Translations under genes and position numbers: made by a program
The notes under the pieces: generated by a model
Databases searched by the model: none
What the model saw: the letters and a program-made list of their open reading frames with translations, nothing else
What the model was told of the DNA's origin: nothing
Origin: Streptococcus parasuis
GTDB taxonomy: Bacteria; Bacillota; Bacilli; Lactobacillales; Streptococcaceae
Direction: 5' to 3'
Assembly: GCF_021654455.1 (NCBI RefSeq)
Contig: NZ_AP024276.1
Location: forward strand, 1,798,001 to 1,862,000
Length of the DNA stretch: 64,000 nt
Shown: piece by piece, positions 50,246 to 58,587 of the stretch
Numbering within the stretch: the stretch's first letter is position 1
How the letters are laid out: each line of letters opens with the position of its first letter

Positions 50246-52126
50246 CTAATCGTCGTAGACGCTATCATCAAAGCCAAGCATCCATGTAGCTACAAATGTC
50301 ACTACAATGACCACAATAATAGTGATAATAGCTGAGATAAAGTTACCTGAAGTTCCATCTGGATTCATAAAGATTGGCAAAGTGAAAAATGATGGCGGCG
50401 CAAATGAGAAAATCTTAATTTGGAAGATAATACAACAAATCGCATTCGCTATACAGCCAATAAACGTAGCATAAAGTGGCCGTTTCATTTTTACTGAAAT
50501 ACCATATAGAGTTGGTTCCGTCACACCTCCAAAGAATGCGGTGAGTCCACAGCTAATCGCCAAATTCTTAAGTGTTTTATTTTTTGTTTTAAAAAATGTA
50601 GCCATTGCAACTGCAAATTGTGAAAAGTTCATACCGATAAACGCTACTAACATCATATTTTCATAACCCAAAGTCTCAAGATTTGTCAAAATAATAATAG
50701 GGGTCAGAGCAATATGCATCCCTGTCATAACCATAAAGGGAGCAATGCAACAAAGAATTAGTATCGCTAGCCATTCAGCATGCCCTCTCAATAAATTTAT
50801 TATCCATCCTAATCCTTCTCCCATCATGTAACCAGCAGGACCAGTTATAAGAAGTGTTAGTGGAATCATAATCATAATGATGAGTAAAGGCTTAACAACG
50901 TAGCGTAAGGATTTAGGTAAATATCTATTAATAAATTTTTCAACTAGTGATAAAATCCAAACACTTAGAATAATTGGTAGTAAACTAGAACTGTAATCAA
51001 TAGCAACCACAGGTAGATTAAATAAAGAAACTTTTCCACCTTGTGTCACGATATTAGCTAATGTAGGGTGTAACAATATACCAGCAATAAAGAGGGAATA
51101 AATAATATCTGTTCCGAAACGTTTTGCACAAGAATAAGCTAGAAAGAATGGTAGAAAGTAAAAAACTACATTTGCAGCATATTCAAATATCACATATGTT
51201 GAATTTTGATTATCAATACCCATTCTTGTAAATAATATTAGTGCTGCTGATAACAAACCACTTCCCATAATTAATGGTACTACCGGACTAATGACATCTG
51301 ATAATATATTTAATATTTGGCTAATAACATTGCCTTTAGGCTGACTTCCTCTTTTTTCTTTGTCTATATTTTTAAAATGATATAACTTTTGTATGGTATC
51401 ATACACGTCATTTACAGAATTTCCGATTACGAGTTGTAGCCCCCCCATAGCTTCGACAACTCCCAGAACACCTTTTATATGATCTAGGGCTACACGGTCT
51501 ATTTTTTTTATATCAACGAATGTGACACGTAAACGAGTGGCACAATGACCAATAGTTCGAATATTATCAGCACCACCAAGCGCTGAAATAATTTCTCTTT
51601 CTAGTTGATTTTCTCCTTTTTGCACCTCAATCTTATCGGAGATTTTATCCTCAGCCTTTCTCTCAAGCCTTAGAACGAGTTGCCCAGCAACTACATTTTC
51701 ACCTAAATTGTGTACTTCTATTTTTTCATAATCTGGAGTATTCAAAATAACAACAGGAATAACGGTGTCAAAACCCGCATTTTCTAAAGCTGGTTTATCA
51801 AAAACCATCAGTAAATCGCCTTTTTTGACAATGTCACCCTCTTTAACCTGTTCGGTATAGTGTTCCCCCTGTAGCTGAACGGTATCGAGTCCTATATGAA
51901 TAAGGACTTCACAGCCATTTTCACTTAAAAGTGAAATAGCATGCTTGGTTGGAAAAATATTGACAATTTTTCCATTAAATGGTGCATAAACTCTCCCCAC
52001 AGAAGGTTCGACCGCCACCCCTGATCCCATCATTTCCTGAGAAAAGAGAGCGTCTTTAACATCCTTCAACGGTATTATCTTCCCACTTGCGACACTAACT
52101 AATTCTTCGAATTCCTTAACGTCCAT
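50246..52126 (-). CDS. Beta-glucoside-type PTS permease with EIIA-EIIB-EIIC order
   Basis: A 626-residue phosphotransferase permease importing and phosphorylating a glucoside-type sugar. The N-terminus is the EIIA-Glc domain (about 15-150) with the phospho-His in CEVLIHIGLDTVQLQG. Next is EIIB (about 175-245) with the phospho-Cys in IRTIGHCATRLRVTF. Then EIIC with about ten membrane segments. Most bgl-type PTS proteins are B-C-A, so this order is unusual. ATG 52126 has AAGGAG seven bases upstream; ATG 52156, also with a nearby site, would add ten residues. First gene of the operon. Confidence 0.88.
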   Translation of the reverse strand: MDVKEFEELVSVASGKIIPLKDVKDALFSQEMMGSGVAVEPSVGRVYAPFNGKIVNIFPTKHAISLLSENGCEVLIHIGLDTVQLQGEHYTEQVKEGDIVKKGDLLMVFDKPALENAGFDTVIPVVILNTPDYEKIEVHNLGENVVAGQLVLRLERKAEDKISDKIEVQKGENQLEREIISALGGADNIRTIGHCATRLRVTFVDIKKIDRVALDHIKGVLGVVEAMGGLQLVIGNSVNDVYDTIQKLYHFKNIDKEKRGSQPKGNVISQILNILSDVISPVVPLIMGSGLLSAALILFTRMGIDNQNSTYVIFEYAANVVFYFLPFFLAYSCAKRFGTDIIYSLFIAGILLHPTLANIVTQGGKVSLFNLPVVAIDYSSSLLPIILSVWILSLVEKFINRYLPKSLRYVVKPLLIIMIMIPLTLLITGPAGYMMGEGLGWIINLLRGHAEWLAILILCCIAPFMVMTGMHIALTPIIILTNLETLGYENMMLVAFIGMNFSQFAVAMATFFKTKNKTLKNLAISCGLTAFFGGVTEPTLYGISVKMKRPLYATFIGCIANAICCIIFQIKIFSFAPPSFFTLPIFMNPDGTSGNFISAIITIIVVIVVTFVATWMLGFDDSVYDD

Positions 52127-52406
52127 TGAATTTCTCCTTGCATTTGATAAGTTCATTATCTCCTAAAATAGCATTAGTATCATTAGATTCTTAGCACAAA
52201 GACTGTCGTTTTTTTAACATTTTTATTGTATAGGTTGCTAAATCAATAAAAAAATAGCAATATTCAATAGTTAATTCTTGTTATGTATGAAATGCTAATC
52301 AAGAAATTTCTTTTTAATTCTTCACATATGTTTCTAGCAATGATATGATGTCAATCACATTTTCACTTATTAATAATATAAAGAAATTTACTGAAATCGA
52401 CAGCAA
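52127..52406. other. AT-rich upstream region of the PTS operon
   Basis: No gene is seen. The region is very AT-rich and should hold the promoter of the PTS-HAD-isomerase-kinase operon; no clear cre site or consensus -35/-10 pair was found. Confidence 0.4.
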
Positions 52407-52490
52407 ATTTGACATATTCACAACTGATTTTTGAAATAAAGTTAAAAATAAAAAAGTGGTTATCGACCTGATTGTTGATATCCACTTTTC
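52407..52490. repeat. 84-bp repeat, copy A, ending in a terminator hairpin
   Basis: Shares most positions with 53941-54026 in the same orientation. It contains TTTGACATATTCACA at its start and the hairpin AAAAGTGGTTATC...GATATCCACTTTT at 52453-52489. On the minus strand it can end transcription from the gene fragment at 52565; on the plus strand the TTGACA could be a -35, giving a possible small transcript. Confidence 0.7.
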
Positions 52491-52494
52491 TATA

Positions 52495-52548
52495 TCCTAC
52501 TGTATTCTACTGCGTTCTACTGCGTTCTACTGCGTTCTACTGCGTTCT
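52495..52548. repeat. Decamer tandem repeat TTCTACTGCG
   Basis: Four exact units run 52505-52544, with degenerate half units on each side (TCCTACTGTA at 52495, TTCTCA at 52545). It lies 16 bp beyond the stop at 52565. Such short repeats can gain or lose units by slippage. No coding role. Confidence 0.85.
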
Positions 52549-52564
52549 CAGTATAAAGTATAAT

Positions 52565-53020
52565 CTATTTTGAAGCAAGATTGTAGTATTGATTTTTGTC
52601 ATTTTTACTATTGCCATACCATTTCAAGACTCCTTGATCTTTCAATTTTTGCAATACTTTTCCTATATGACGTCTGCTTCTACCAGTCAATTCAACAGCT
52701 TTTGCGGTTGTCATTTTATTACCTGAGTTATACATATAGTGGACAATCAGTTGCTCATCTGCTGTTAATTCACCAAAATCAGAGAACTGCTTTTCTAGAC
52801 TGTCTCGTGTACGTAGATGACGACTAACAATATTATTTTCAAGTGTCAGGACAACCTTATTCCCTGGTTCTGAGTATTTAGGTTCATGGAGAAAGGCAGA
52901 TTCCATCTCCGAGTAGATACGTTTCACCCCTTCATTCATCTCACGAACCCAACCAAACTCTGTCAAAGTTCTAGCAATGCGAGGGTTTCTCGAAAATCGT
53001 TCATGCTTGATGTTTTCATA
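52565..53020 (-). pseudogene. C-terminal fragment of an AlbA/RecG-like ATP-binding protein
   Basis: Residues from YENIKHERFSRNPRIARTLTEFGWVREMNEGVKRIYSEME to the stop match the end of AlbA_2/HATPase-type (RecG-like) transcription-related ATP-binding proteins, followed by a winged-helix (MTTAKAVELTGRSRRHIGKVLQKLKDQGV). The 5' part is missing: at 53020 the homology changes abruptly to transposase sequence. The open frame to 53089 reads out of frame through that transposase. A deletion-fusion remnant. Confidence 0.75.
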
Positions 53021-53318
53021 GGTCCCCATTTTCATCACGTATATCTTCATCAGGAACATCAATTTCAAAAAAATAGTTGGTAACATCATAAAACACTAAG
53101 GTTCCAGTTCGATTCGTTAATTGGCTAACTTCTTGATGTAAGTGCTGTTGAATTTCTGATTGAAAGGTATTTAAGAAATCAAGTGACCGATAGACTGAAT
53201 TATATGGAACATTCCAATCTCCGAATAGGGAAGCTTGGTGATAGAAAGTTTTATATTTACTTCCCGGATTAAGAATTCGTTGAAAAATTAGAAGTTTTAT
53301 GGCTGTTGGTGCAATCGC
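53016..53318 (-). pseudogene. IS1634/IS4-like transposase fragment
   Basis: A 100-codon open frame without start codon reads AIAPTAIKLLIFQRILNPGS to LVFYDVTNYFFEIDVPDED, the N-terminal part of an IS1634-type transposase including the first catalytic Asp (FYDVTNYF). It ends at TGA 53016 where the RecG-like fragment begins. Both ends of the insertion sequence are missing. Confidence 0.75.
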
Positions 53319-53340
53319 CTACCGTAATCTTAAAAAATAA

Positions 53341-53412
53341 TGGTGTGAATTTGGTGTGAAAAGCGGTGTGAACTTTGCTAAAAAATATCAAAAAAACACC
53401 CCATGGTGTGAA
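53341..53412. repeat. Phased TGGTGTGAA repeats beside the rpsI scar
   Basis: The word (T/C)GGTGTGAA occurs at 53341, 53352, 53364 and 53404. The first three are 11-12 bp apart, one helical turn. They look like integrase or excisionase arm sites, or iterons. The last lies in a hairpin CATGG/CCATG (53402-53416). Confidence 0.7.
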
Positions 53413-53449
53413 CCATGAAGTGTTGTAATACTGTATTGTAGCTGGTTCT

Positions 53450-53502
53450 TAACGTTTAGAGAACTGGCTAGCCTTACGTGCTTTCTTAAGACCTGGTTTT
53501 AA
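53450..53502 (-). pseudogene. Displaced 3' end of rpsI (attachment-site scar)
   Basis: On the minus strand 16 codons read KPGLKKARKASQFSKR and stop, identical in type to the C-terminus of ribosomal protein uS9. Upstream of this the homology ends at once. Site-specific elements that enter the 3' end of rpsI leave such a duplicate at their far end. The 5' side faces higher coordinates, so an element should lie there. Confidence 0.8.
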
Positions 53503-53570
53503 AAACTTTTGTTGGAATTAATTTCAAAAGCTTTTAATATCAACGTTTTCACGGGTTTTCAAACCTCAAA

Positions 53571-53600
53571 ATTTCATCCAATTTCAACTAATTTCATCAA
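53571..53600. repeat. Three 10-bp phased ATTTCA repeats
   Basis: ATTTCATCCA, ATTTCAACTA and ATTTCATCAA follow without gap; a further ATTTCA is at 53521. The period of one helical turn near an attachment site suggests arm-type sites of an integrase distinct from the TGGTGTGAA set. Confidence 0.6.
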
Positions 53601-53665
53601 AATAAGGTAAATTTTCAAGTAAAATAAGCAAAATCGAACCAGAAAATACAAAAGTTTACCTTATT
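53601..53665. repeat. Inverted repeat with 11-bp arms
   Basis: AATAAGGTAAA (53601-53611) and TTTACCTTATT (53655-53665) are perfectly complementary, 43 bases apart, between the phased repeats and the small gene at 53761. May be an operator or a recombination site. Confidence 0.55.
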
Positions 53666-53760
53666 CTTGATTCTAGAAAATGAGAACAGCTAGAAGTATT
53701 CACTTTTAATTTTCATACATACCATGTATAATATAGTTGCAAAATTGGGAGGCGTAGCTA

Positions 53761-53922
53761 ATGAATTTTCGACTGAATATCAGTACTAAGCAAGTTTTTA
53801 AAGGGGAACTTAATAAAGAAACCAGCATTCTCAAAGCTGAGCCAACTTTTGACTTTGACATAGAGTTAAAAAGTGCTATGAATCAATACGATGAATTATT
53901 AAAAGAATTGGCAGATAGATAA
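53761..53922 (+). CDS. 53-residue small protein, unknown
   Basis: ATG 53761 has GGAGG eight bases upstream and TATAAT at 53727-53732, so both promoter and ribosome site are good. The product begins MNFRLNISTKQVFKGELNKE and ends MNQYDELLKELADR; it is charged, soluble and has no known motif. It lies between the attachment scar and an 84-bp repeat whose hairpin (53987-54023) could end its transcript. It may be an accessory protein of the mobile element. Confidence 0.65.
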   Translation: MNFRLNISTKQVFKGELNKETSILKAEPTFDFDIELKSAMNQYDELLKELADR

Positions 53923-53940
53923 AATGTTCCCACTAAACGC

Positions 53941-54026
53941 ATTTGACATATTCACAGCCGATTCTTGAAATAGAGTCAATAGTGAAAAAAAGTGGTTATC
54001 AACCTGTTTGTTGATAGCCACTTTTC
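53941..54026. repeat. 84-bp repeat, copy B, with terminator hairpin
   Basis: Second copy of the repeat at 52407-52490: TTTGACATATTCACA, then TTGAAATA, then hairpin AAAAGTGGTTATC...GATAGCCACTTTT. The minus strand has TTTTTTT after the stem, making it the probable terminator of the copY-mco-copB operon. Confidence 0.7.
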
Positions 54027-54135
54027 AATATTTACTAAGTTCTGTTCCACAGTATACGACTACTTATCTTCTGAATGTATTAAAACATATAGAATTGTAT
54101 CTTGATACTTTAATGAGTTTCAATCATTCGATCTG

Positions 54136-56265
54136 TTAACCGTTATTTTTTGGATCTAAACTTAATAACATAGCATTAATGGCGACGATGACTGTTGACA
54201 CAGACATTAGGATTCCTCCTAATGCAGGGCTTAATGTGATACCAATAGGAGCCAAAATTCCTGCAGCTAGAGGGATAGCTATAAAGTTATAACCAGCTCC
54301 CCAAAATAGGTTTTGTTTCATTTTACGAGTTGTTTTGTGTGCTAATTCAATGAATGATTCAATATCTCCTGGATCGGATTGAGTCAATATGACATCAGCT
54401 GAATCCAATGCAACTTGAGTTCCAGCACCTACAGCTATACCAACATCTGCTAAGGCAAGAGAAGGAGCATCATTTACACCATCACCTACCATGATAACTT
54501 TCTTTCCTTCATCTTTAAGTGTTTTAACTAACTCATATTTGTCTTGTGGAGATTGATTTGATCTATATTCAATACCTAAATCTTCTGCCGCACTTTGAGC
54601 CGCTTTTTCATTATCACCTGTTGCCATAATTGGTTGAATATTGTTCTTTATAAGAGCTTTAATTAACTCTTTACTCGTTGGTTTTAATTCGTCCCCTAAA
54701 GCTACAGCACCAATGGCGTCATCGTTTTCTACTAAGACACTAAGAGTTGCTCCTTTTGGAATATCCATATCAAGATTACGTCCATAGGCTTTTTGACTGA
54801 TTAATTGGTAACGGTGCCCACCTGCTTTACCCTCTACTCCAGCACCTGAAATCACATCAATTGAATCAAAAGATGCTGGACGTATATCTTGCTGCTTAGC
54901 GAAACTTATAATTGATTGAGCAATCGGGTGGCTAGAGCCTCCTTCAATACCTGCCAGTAAGGCAATGATTTCCTCTTTATTATATTTGTTATTAAAAAGT
55001 TTAACGTCTAATACTTTAAACTCACCAGTTGTTAAAGTACCTGTTTTATCTAAAATCATCACATCTGCATCTGGAGCTATTTCTAAGGCTTGGCGGTCTT
55101 TCACTAGTAACCCACGACTGGCTCCTAAGCTTGTGCTACGGGCGGTGACCAATGGAATAGCCAGACCTAATGCGTGTGGACAAGCTATAACTAATGTCGT
55201 GATAGTAAAGATAACTGCTGTTGGGATATCTCCAATAACCATCCACACTACAAAAGCTATTAGTGCGACAATGATCGCAATATAGAAGAGCCATCCTGCA
55301 ACCTTTTGAGCAATATTTTCTGCTCTGGAAGGCTGACTTTGAGCTTGGCTGATTAAATTCTGAACTTGAGAGATGAAGGATTGATCACCTGTCTCATTCA
55401 CTTTAATATAAAGAACCCCTTCTCCATTTGTTGAGCCTCCGATTACTTCATCGCCAGGACCTTTTTTAACTGCTTTTGATTCTCCAGTCAAAAGAGCTTC
55501 ATTTACACGTGATTCGCCACGCTCGATAGTTCCGTCTGCTGGCACATTTTCTCCGGCTTGAACACGAATTAAATCACCTACCTGTAAGTCAGCAACTGGA
55601 CGTATTTCAATTGAATCATCTTCTAACACAACGTGAGCATCTTTTGGTACCAACTTAGCCAATGCTGCTTGTGCGTCTCCTGCTTCTCCAATAGCTTTCA
55701 TCTCAATCCAGTGACCTAATAACATGATTAATAATAATGAAGCAAATTCAAAGAAAAAGTCCATCACGTGTCCACCCGTTACGTAGGTAATGATAACAGC
55801 ATAAATACTGTATAAATATGAAACACTTATACCTAAAGAAACTAGAGCCATCATTCCAGGTTCTTTTTGTTTAAATTCGTCAACTGCGCCTTGATAGAAT
55901 GGACGTCCACCATAAATAATTAATATAGTAGATAAAATAGCTACTACAATATCAGAATATGGAAAAGTAAACTGGAATGGTAGGTCAAACCCAGCCATAG
56001 GGGATAAGAGCATAATAATGATTCCTAGTGGCAATGATTTTAAGAAAAGTTCCTTAAAGTTACCGTGATGATGGTGTTCATGCCCTCCGTGATGCCCACT
56101 GTGGTCATGCCCACTGTGCCCGCTGTGATCATGCTCAGCATGATGTTCTTGATGTTGATTCTTATGGTCTCCATGTTCTTCCGTGCTTACGTGCTCATGT
56201 TTTGAATGATCCATGTCGCCATGATTATGGTGACAGTGGGATAAATGTTTGTTGTTATTGTTCAT
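54136..56265 (-). CDS. copB: Copper-exporting P1B-type ATPase, CopB class
   Basis: A 709-residue heavy-metal pump. The N-terminus (about 1-75) is a His-rich region with many HH and HxH groups in place of CxxC domains. The membrane metal site is ACPHALG (CPH, near 365), the mark of CopB/TcrB ATPases. Also seen are the TGES phosphatase loop, DKTGT phosphorylation site (near 410) and GDGVNDAP hinge (near 610). AAGGAGGAATTTAAA precedes ATG 56265. Last gene of the copper operon. Confidence 0.93.
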   Translation of the reverse strand: MNNNNKHLSHCHHNHGDMDHSKHEHVSTEEHGDHKNQHQEHHAEHDHSGHSGHDHSGHHGGHEHHHHGNFKELFLKSLPLGIIIMLLSPMAGFDLPFQFTFPYSDIVVAILSTILIIYGGRPFYQGAVDEFKQKEPGMMALVSLGISVSYLYSIYAVIITYVTGGHVMDFFFEFASLLLIMLLGHWIEMKAIGEAGDAQAALAKLVPKDAHVVLEDDSIEIRPVADLQVGDLIRVQAGENVPADGTIERGESRVNEALLTGESKAVKKGPGDEVIGGSTNGEGVLYIKVNETGDQSFISQVQNLISQAQSQPSRAENIAQKVAGWLFYIAIIVALIAFVVWMVIGDIPTAVIFTITTLVIACPHALGLAIPLVTARSTSLGASRGLLVKDRQALEIAPDADVMILDKTGTLTTGEFKVLDVKLFNNKYNKEEIIALLAGIEGGSSHPIAQSIISFAKQQDIRPASFDSIDVISGAGVEGKAGGHRYQLISQKAYGRNLDMDIPKGATLSVLVENDDAIGAVALGDELKPTSKELIKALIKNNIQPIMATGDNEKAAQSAAEDLGIEYRSNQSPQDKYELVKTLKDEGKKVIMVGDGVNDAPSLALADVGIAVGAGTQVALDSADVILTQSDPGDIESFIELAHKTTRKMKQNLFWGAGYNFIAIPLAAGILAPIGITLSPALGGILMSVSTVIVAINAMLLSLDPKNNG

Positions 56266-56284
56266 TTTAAATTCCTCCTTATTC

Positions 56285-56422
56285 TTAATGATGATGTAAA
56301 TGACACTCGCATTGTCTTTCTGGACAATTGCAATCCACTTCTTCTACTGCGAAAGATTTTTTTATCTCTAATATTTTTTCTAGTCGATCTATATCATCGA
56401 AGCTTAAGACATGATCTTCAAT
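56285..56422 (-). pseudogene. Duplicated 3' fragment of copY
   Basis: The minus strand reads IEDHVLSFDDIDRLEKILEI... to CNCPERQCECHLHHH and stop, nearly the same as the last 45 residues of CopY at 57891. Homology continues through the ribosome-site region before the following gene in both places, then ends near 56422. It shows that the mco-copY arrangement arose by recombination at the copY 3' end, and that copB once followed copY directly. The copper-binding CxCx4-5CxC tail is intact but has no start codon. Confidence 0.9.
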
Positions 56423-56430
56423 ATTATTTA

Positions 56431-57873
56431 TTATTCTACTTTAATTTGTCCCATCATACCTGCTTCTTCATGTTCAAGAATGTGACAGTGGTACATATAA
56501 GTACCCTTCTTATTAAACTTAACTATAAGTCTTACTTTTTCGTTAGGCTCAATATATACAGTATCTTTCCATCCGCTCTCCTCTGGAGAAGGCGCATTAC
56601 CGTTTCTTGATAGAATTTGAACCTGTGTGCCATGAATATGGAATGGGTGTCCCATTTCATGCATCATAGATCCTGGGTTTGTAATTTCCCAAATCTCTGT
56701 ATCTCCAAGCCTCACTGTTTCATCAATTCTATTCATATCAAACTTTTTACCGTTTATTGATACCATGTGACCCATACCTTGAAGCTCAAAACTTCTTATC
56801 TTAGTAGCTTGTGTTTCTGACATTCTTTCTATATTCGTTAAAGTGCTAGGTACTTCAGTATCATCTTTCCCATCGCCTTTAACATTAAAGGTCATAATGG
56901 CTTCCTTATTACTCATAAGTGATAGCTGCGTTCCCTTTTCATACTTTGAAAAGTCCACTATTATCTCTGCTCTTTCCCCAGGTGATAACATAATATTTCT
57001 CTGGCTAACCGGTTTTTCTAAAAATCCACCATCAGATGCTATTTGATAGAATCCATCTCTATTATCTAACTTCAAATTAAAGTTACTTGCATTAGCACCA
57101 TTAACTATTCTAAATCTCATCTTGACTCTATTAACCTCTAAATTAGGTTTAATAGCTCCGTTAACTATGATAGTATCCCCTGTTGCTCCATCCATCATAT
57201 TTGTATTATAAATAAAACTGCCGTCCTTGCCAAAGCTTCTATCTTGAATTACTAAAGGTATATCATTTACTCCATATTCCTTAGGAATATTTAAGCTTTT
57301 TGATACTTCATCATCCACATAGAATAGTCCTGCTAAACCTTTATAAACTTGGGTAGCAGTATTTCCTCCAAAGTGCGGATGATACCACAATGTTGCAGCC
57401 TGTTGATTTACTGTAAAACTAGGCTCCCAAGTTGTTCCTGGTTCAATTCCTTGATGAGGGCCCCCATCCTTTTCTCCTTCTACCTCTAGTCCATGCCAGT
57501 GAACTGTAGTTGCTTCTTTTAGCTTGTTATTTACGTGCACATTTACTTGCTCACCTTTACTTACTCTGATGACAGGGCCTAAGAAACTTCCGTTGTAACC
57601 CATAGTTCGTGTCTTGGTATTTGGTAAAAATGAAGTTTCTCTTTCTTGAGGTTCTAAAGTAAAATCCGCAATATTAGGATCTGGATTTTTATCCTCTAAT
57701 AGTGGTGGTATAGGAAGTGTACTTTTTGTTTTACTTGTTTGAATATCTATATTAACTGCACTCTGGTTTATTTTAAAATAACTAATCATTGGTTCTAAAA
57801 GTGTAATATATCCAACTGCAGTTAATACGACTGTAAGTCCAATACCTAATAACATATGTTTATTCTTACTCAT
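56431..57873 (-). CDS. mco: Multicopper oxidase
   Basis: A 480-residue cuproxidase-type enzyme that likely oxidises Cu(I) to less toxic Cu(II) outside the cell. One N-terminal membrane anchor or signal (about 7-28) precedes three cupredoxin domains. All four copper motifs are present: TVHWHGLEVEG, TLWYHPHFGG, GHPFHIHGTQ and YMYHCHILEHEEAGMMG. TAAGGAGGAA precedes ATG 57873, 17 bp after copY. Base use and the duplicated copY tail point to acquisition as a cassette. Confidence 0.92.
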   Translation of the reverse strand: MSKNKHMLLGIGLTVVLTAVGYITLLEPMISYFKINQSAVNIDIQTSKTKSTLPIPPLLEDKNPDPNIADFTLEPQERETSFLPNTKTRTMGYNGSFLGPVIRVSKGEQVNVHVNNKLKEATTVHWHGLEVEGEKDGGPHQGIEPGTTWEPSFTVNQQAATLWYHPHFGGNTATQVYKGLAGLFYVDDEVSKSLNIPKEYGVNDIPLVIQDRSFGKDGSFIYNTNMMDGATGDTIIVNGAIKPNLEVNRVKMRFRIVNGANASNFNLKLDNRDGFYQIASDGGFLEKPVSQRNIMLSPGERAEIIVDFSKYEKGTQLSLMSNKEAIMTFNVKGDGKDDTEVPSTLTNIERMSETQATKIRSFELQGMGHMVSINGKKFDMNRIDETVRLGDTEIWEITNPGSMMHEMGHPFHIHGTQVQILSRNGNAPSPEESGWKDTVYIEPNEKVRLIVKFNKKGTYMYHCHILEHEEAGMMGQIKVE

Positions 57874-57890
57874 TTTTATTCCTCCTTATG

Positions 57891-58340
57891 TTAATGATGA
57901 TGTAAATGACACTCGCATTGTCCTTCTGGACAATTGCAAGCCACTTCTTCTACTGCGAAAGATTTTTTTATCTCTAATATTTTCTCTAGTCGATCTATAT
58001 CATCGAAGCTTAAGACATGATTTTCAATGATGCTTCCTATTACATTTCCAACTTTCTTATTGCAAATACGGTTAAAAATATCTTCTGCATAATCCCTTAC
58101 GGCTTCTTTCTCTACAATATTGGCAGTGTAAATAAACTTTCTACCTTCTTGCTCTGTATTTAGTACGCCTTTTTCAACTAATCGACCTAAGATCGTTTTG
58201 ATAGTGGATTCTGTCCAGTCCATTTTTTCTTTCAATACAGAGATGACTGTTTTACTAGTTACTCGATCATTTGCCCAAACTACACGCATTACTTCCCATT
58301 CAGCATCTGTGATAGAAGTATTAAGTTCTATTGTGCTCAT
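57891..58340 (-). CDS. copY: Copper-responsive repressor CopY
   Basis: A 149-residue BlaI/MecI-family winged-helix repressor that leaves DNA when copper displaces zinc. N-terminal helix-turn-helix WTESTIKTILGRLVEKGVL near 42-60; C-terminal metal site CNCPEGQCECHLHHH. AAGGAAA precedes ATG 58340. Two cop-box operators lie 22-64 bp upstream. First gene of copY-mco-copB. Confidence 0.94.
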   Translation of the reverse strand: MSTIELNTSITDAEWEVMRVVWANDRVTSKTVISVLKEKMDWTESTIKTILGRLVEKGVLNTEQEGRKFIYTANIVEKEAVRDYAEDIFNRICNKKVGNVIGSIIENHVLSFDDIDRLEKILEIKKSFAVEEVACNCPEGQCECHLHHH

Positions 58341-58361
58341 TTTCCTTTCCTCTTTGTCGTT

Positions 58362-58404
58362 TACAAATGTAAACGAATGTGTTCAAAACAAGTCTACTAT
58401 TGTA
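58362..58404 (-). promoter_or_regulatory. Two cop boxes upstream of copY
   Basis: TACAAATGTA at 58362-58371 is a perfect TACAnnTGTA box within GTTTACAAATGTAAAC. TACTATTGTA at 58395-58404 has one mismatch. The 33-bp spacing (about three turns) is like the paired boxes of enterococcal cop/tcr operons. Confidence 0.8.
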
Positions 58405-58587
58405 AACGAAATTTGTCAAGTCTTTTTATTAAATTCTCACTTTTTGGGGTCAGTCCCTTAAAACTGAAAGTTTTAAAATGAAATTAGCCATCTACCTATA
58501 CTGTGAGATGAAGGCTACGACTCATTCTGATAAGTCATCGATTTCATTTGATGACAGGTTTGGAGCTGTTAGGCAAATTTGCCAAGG

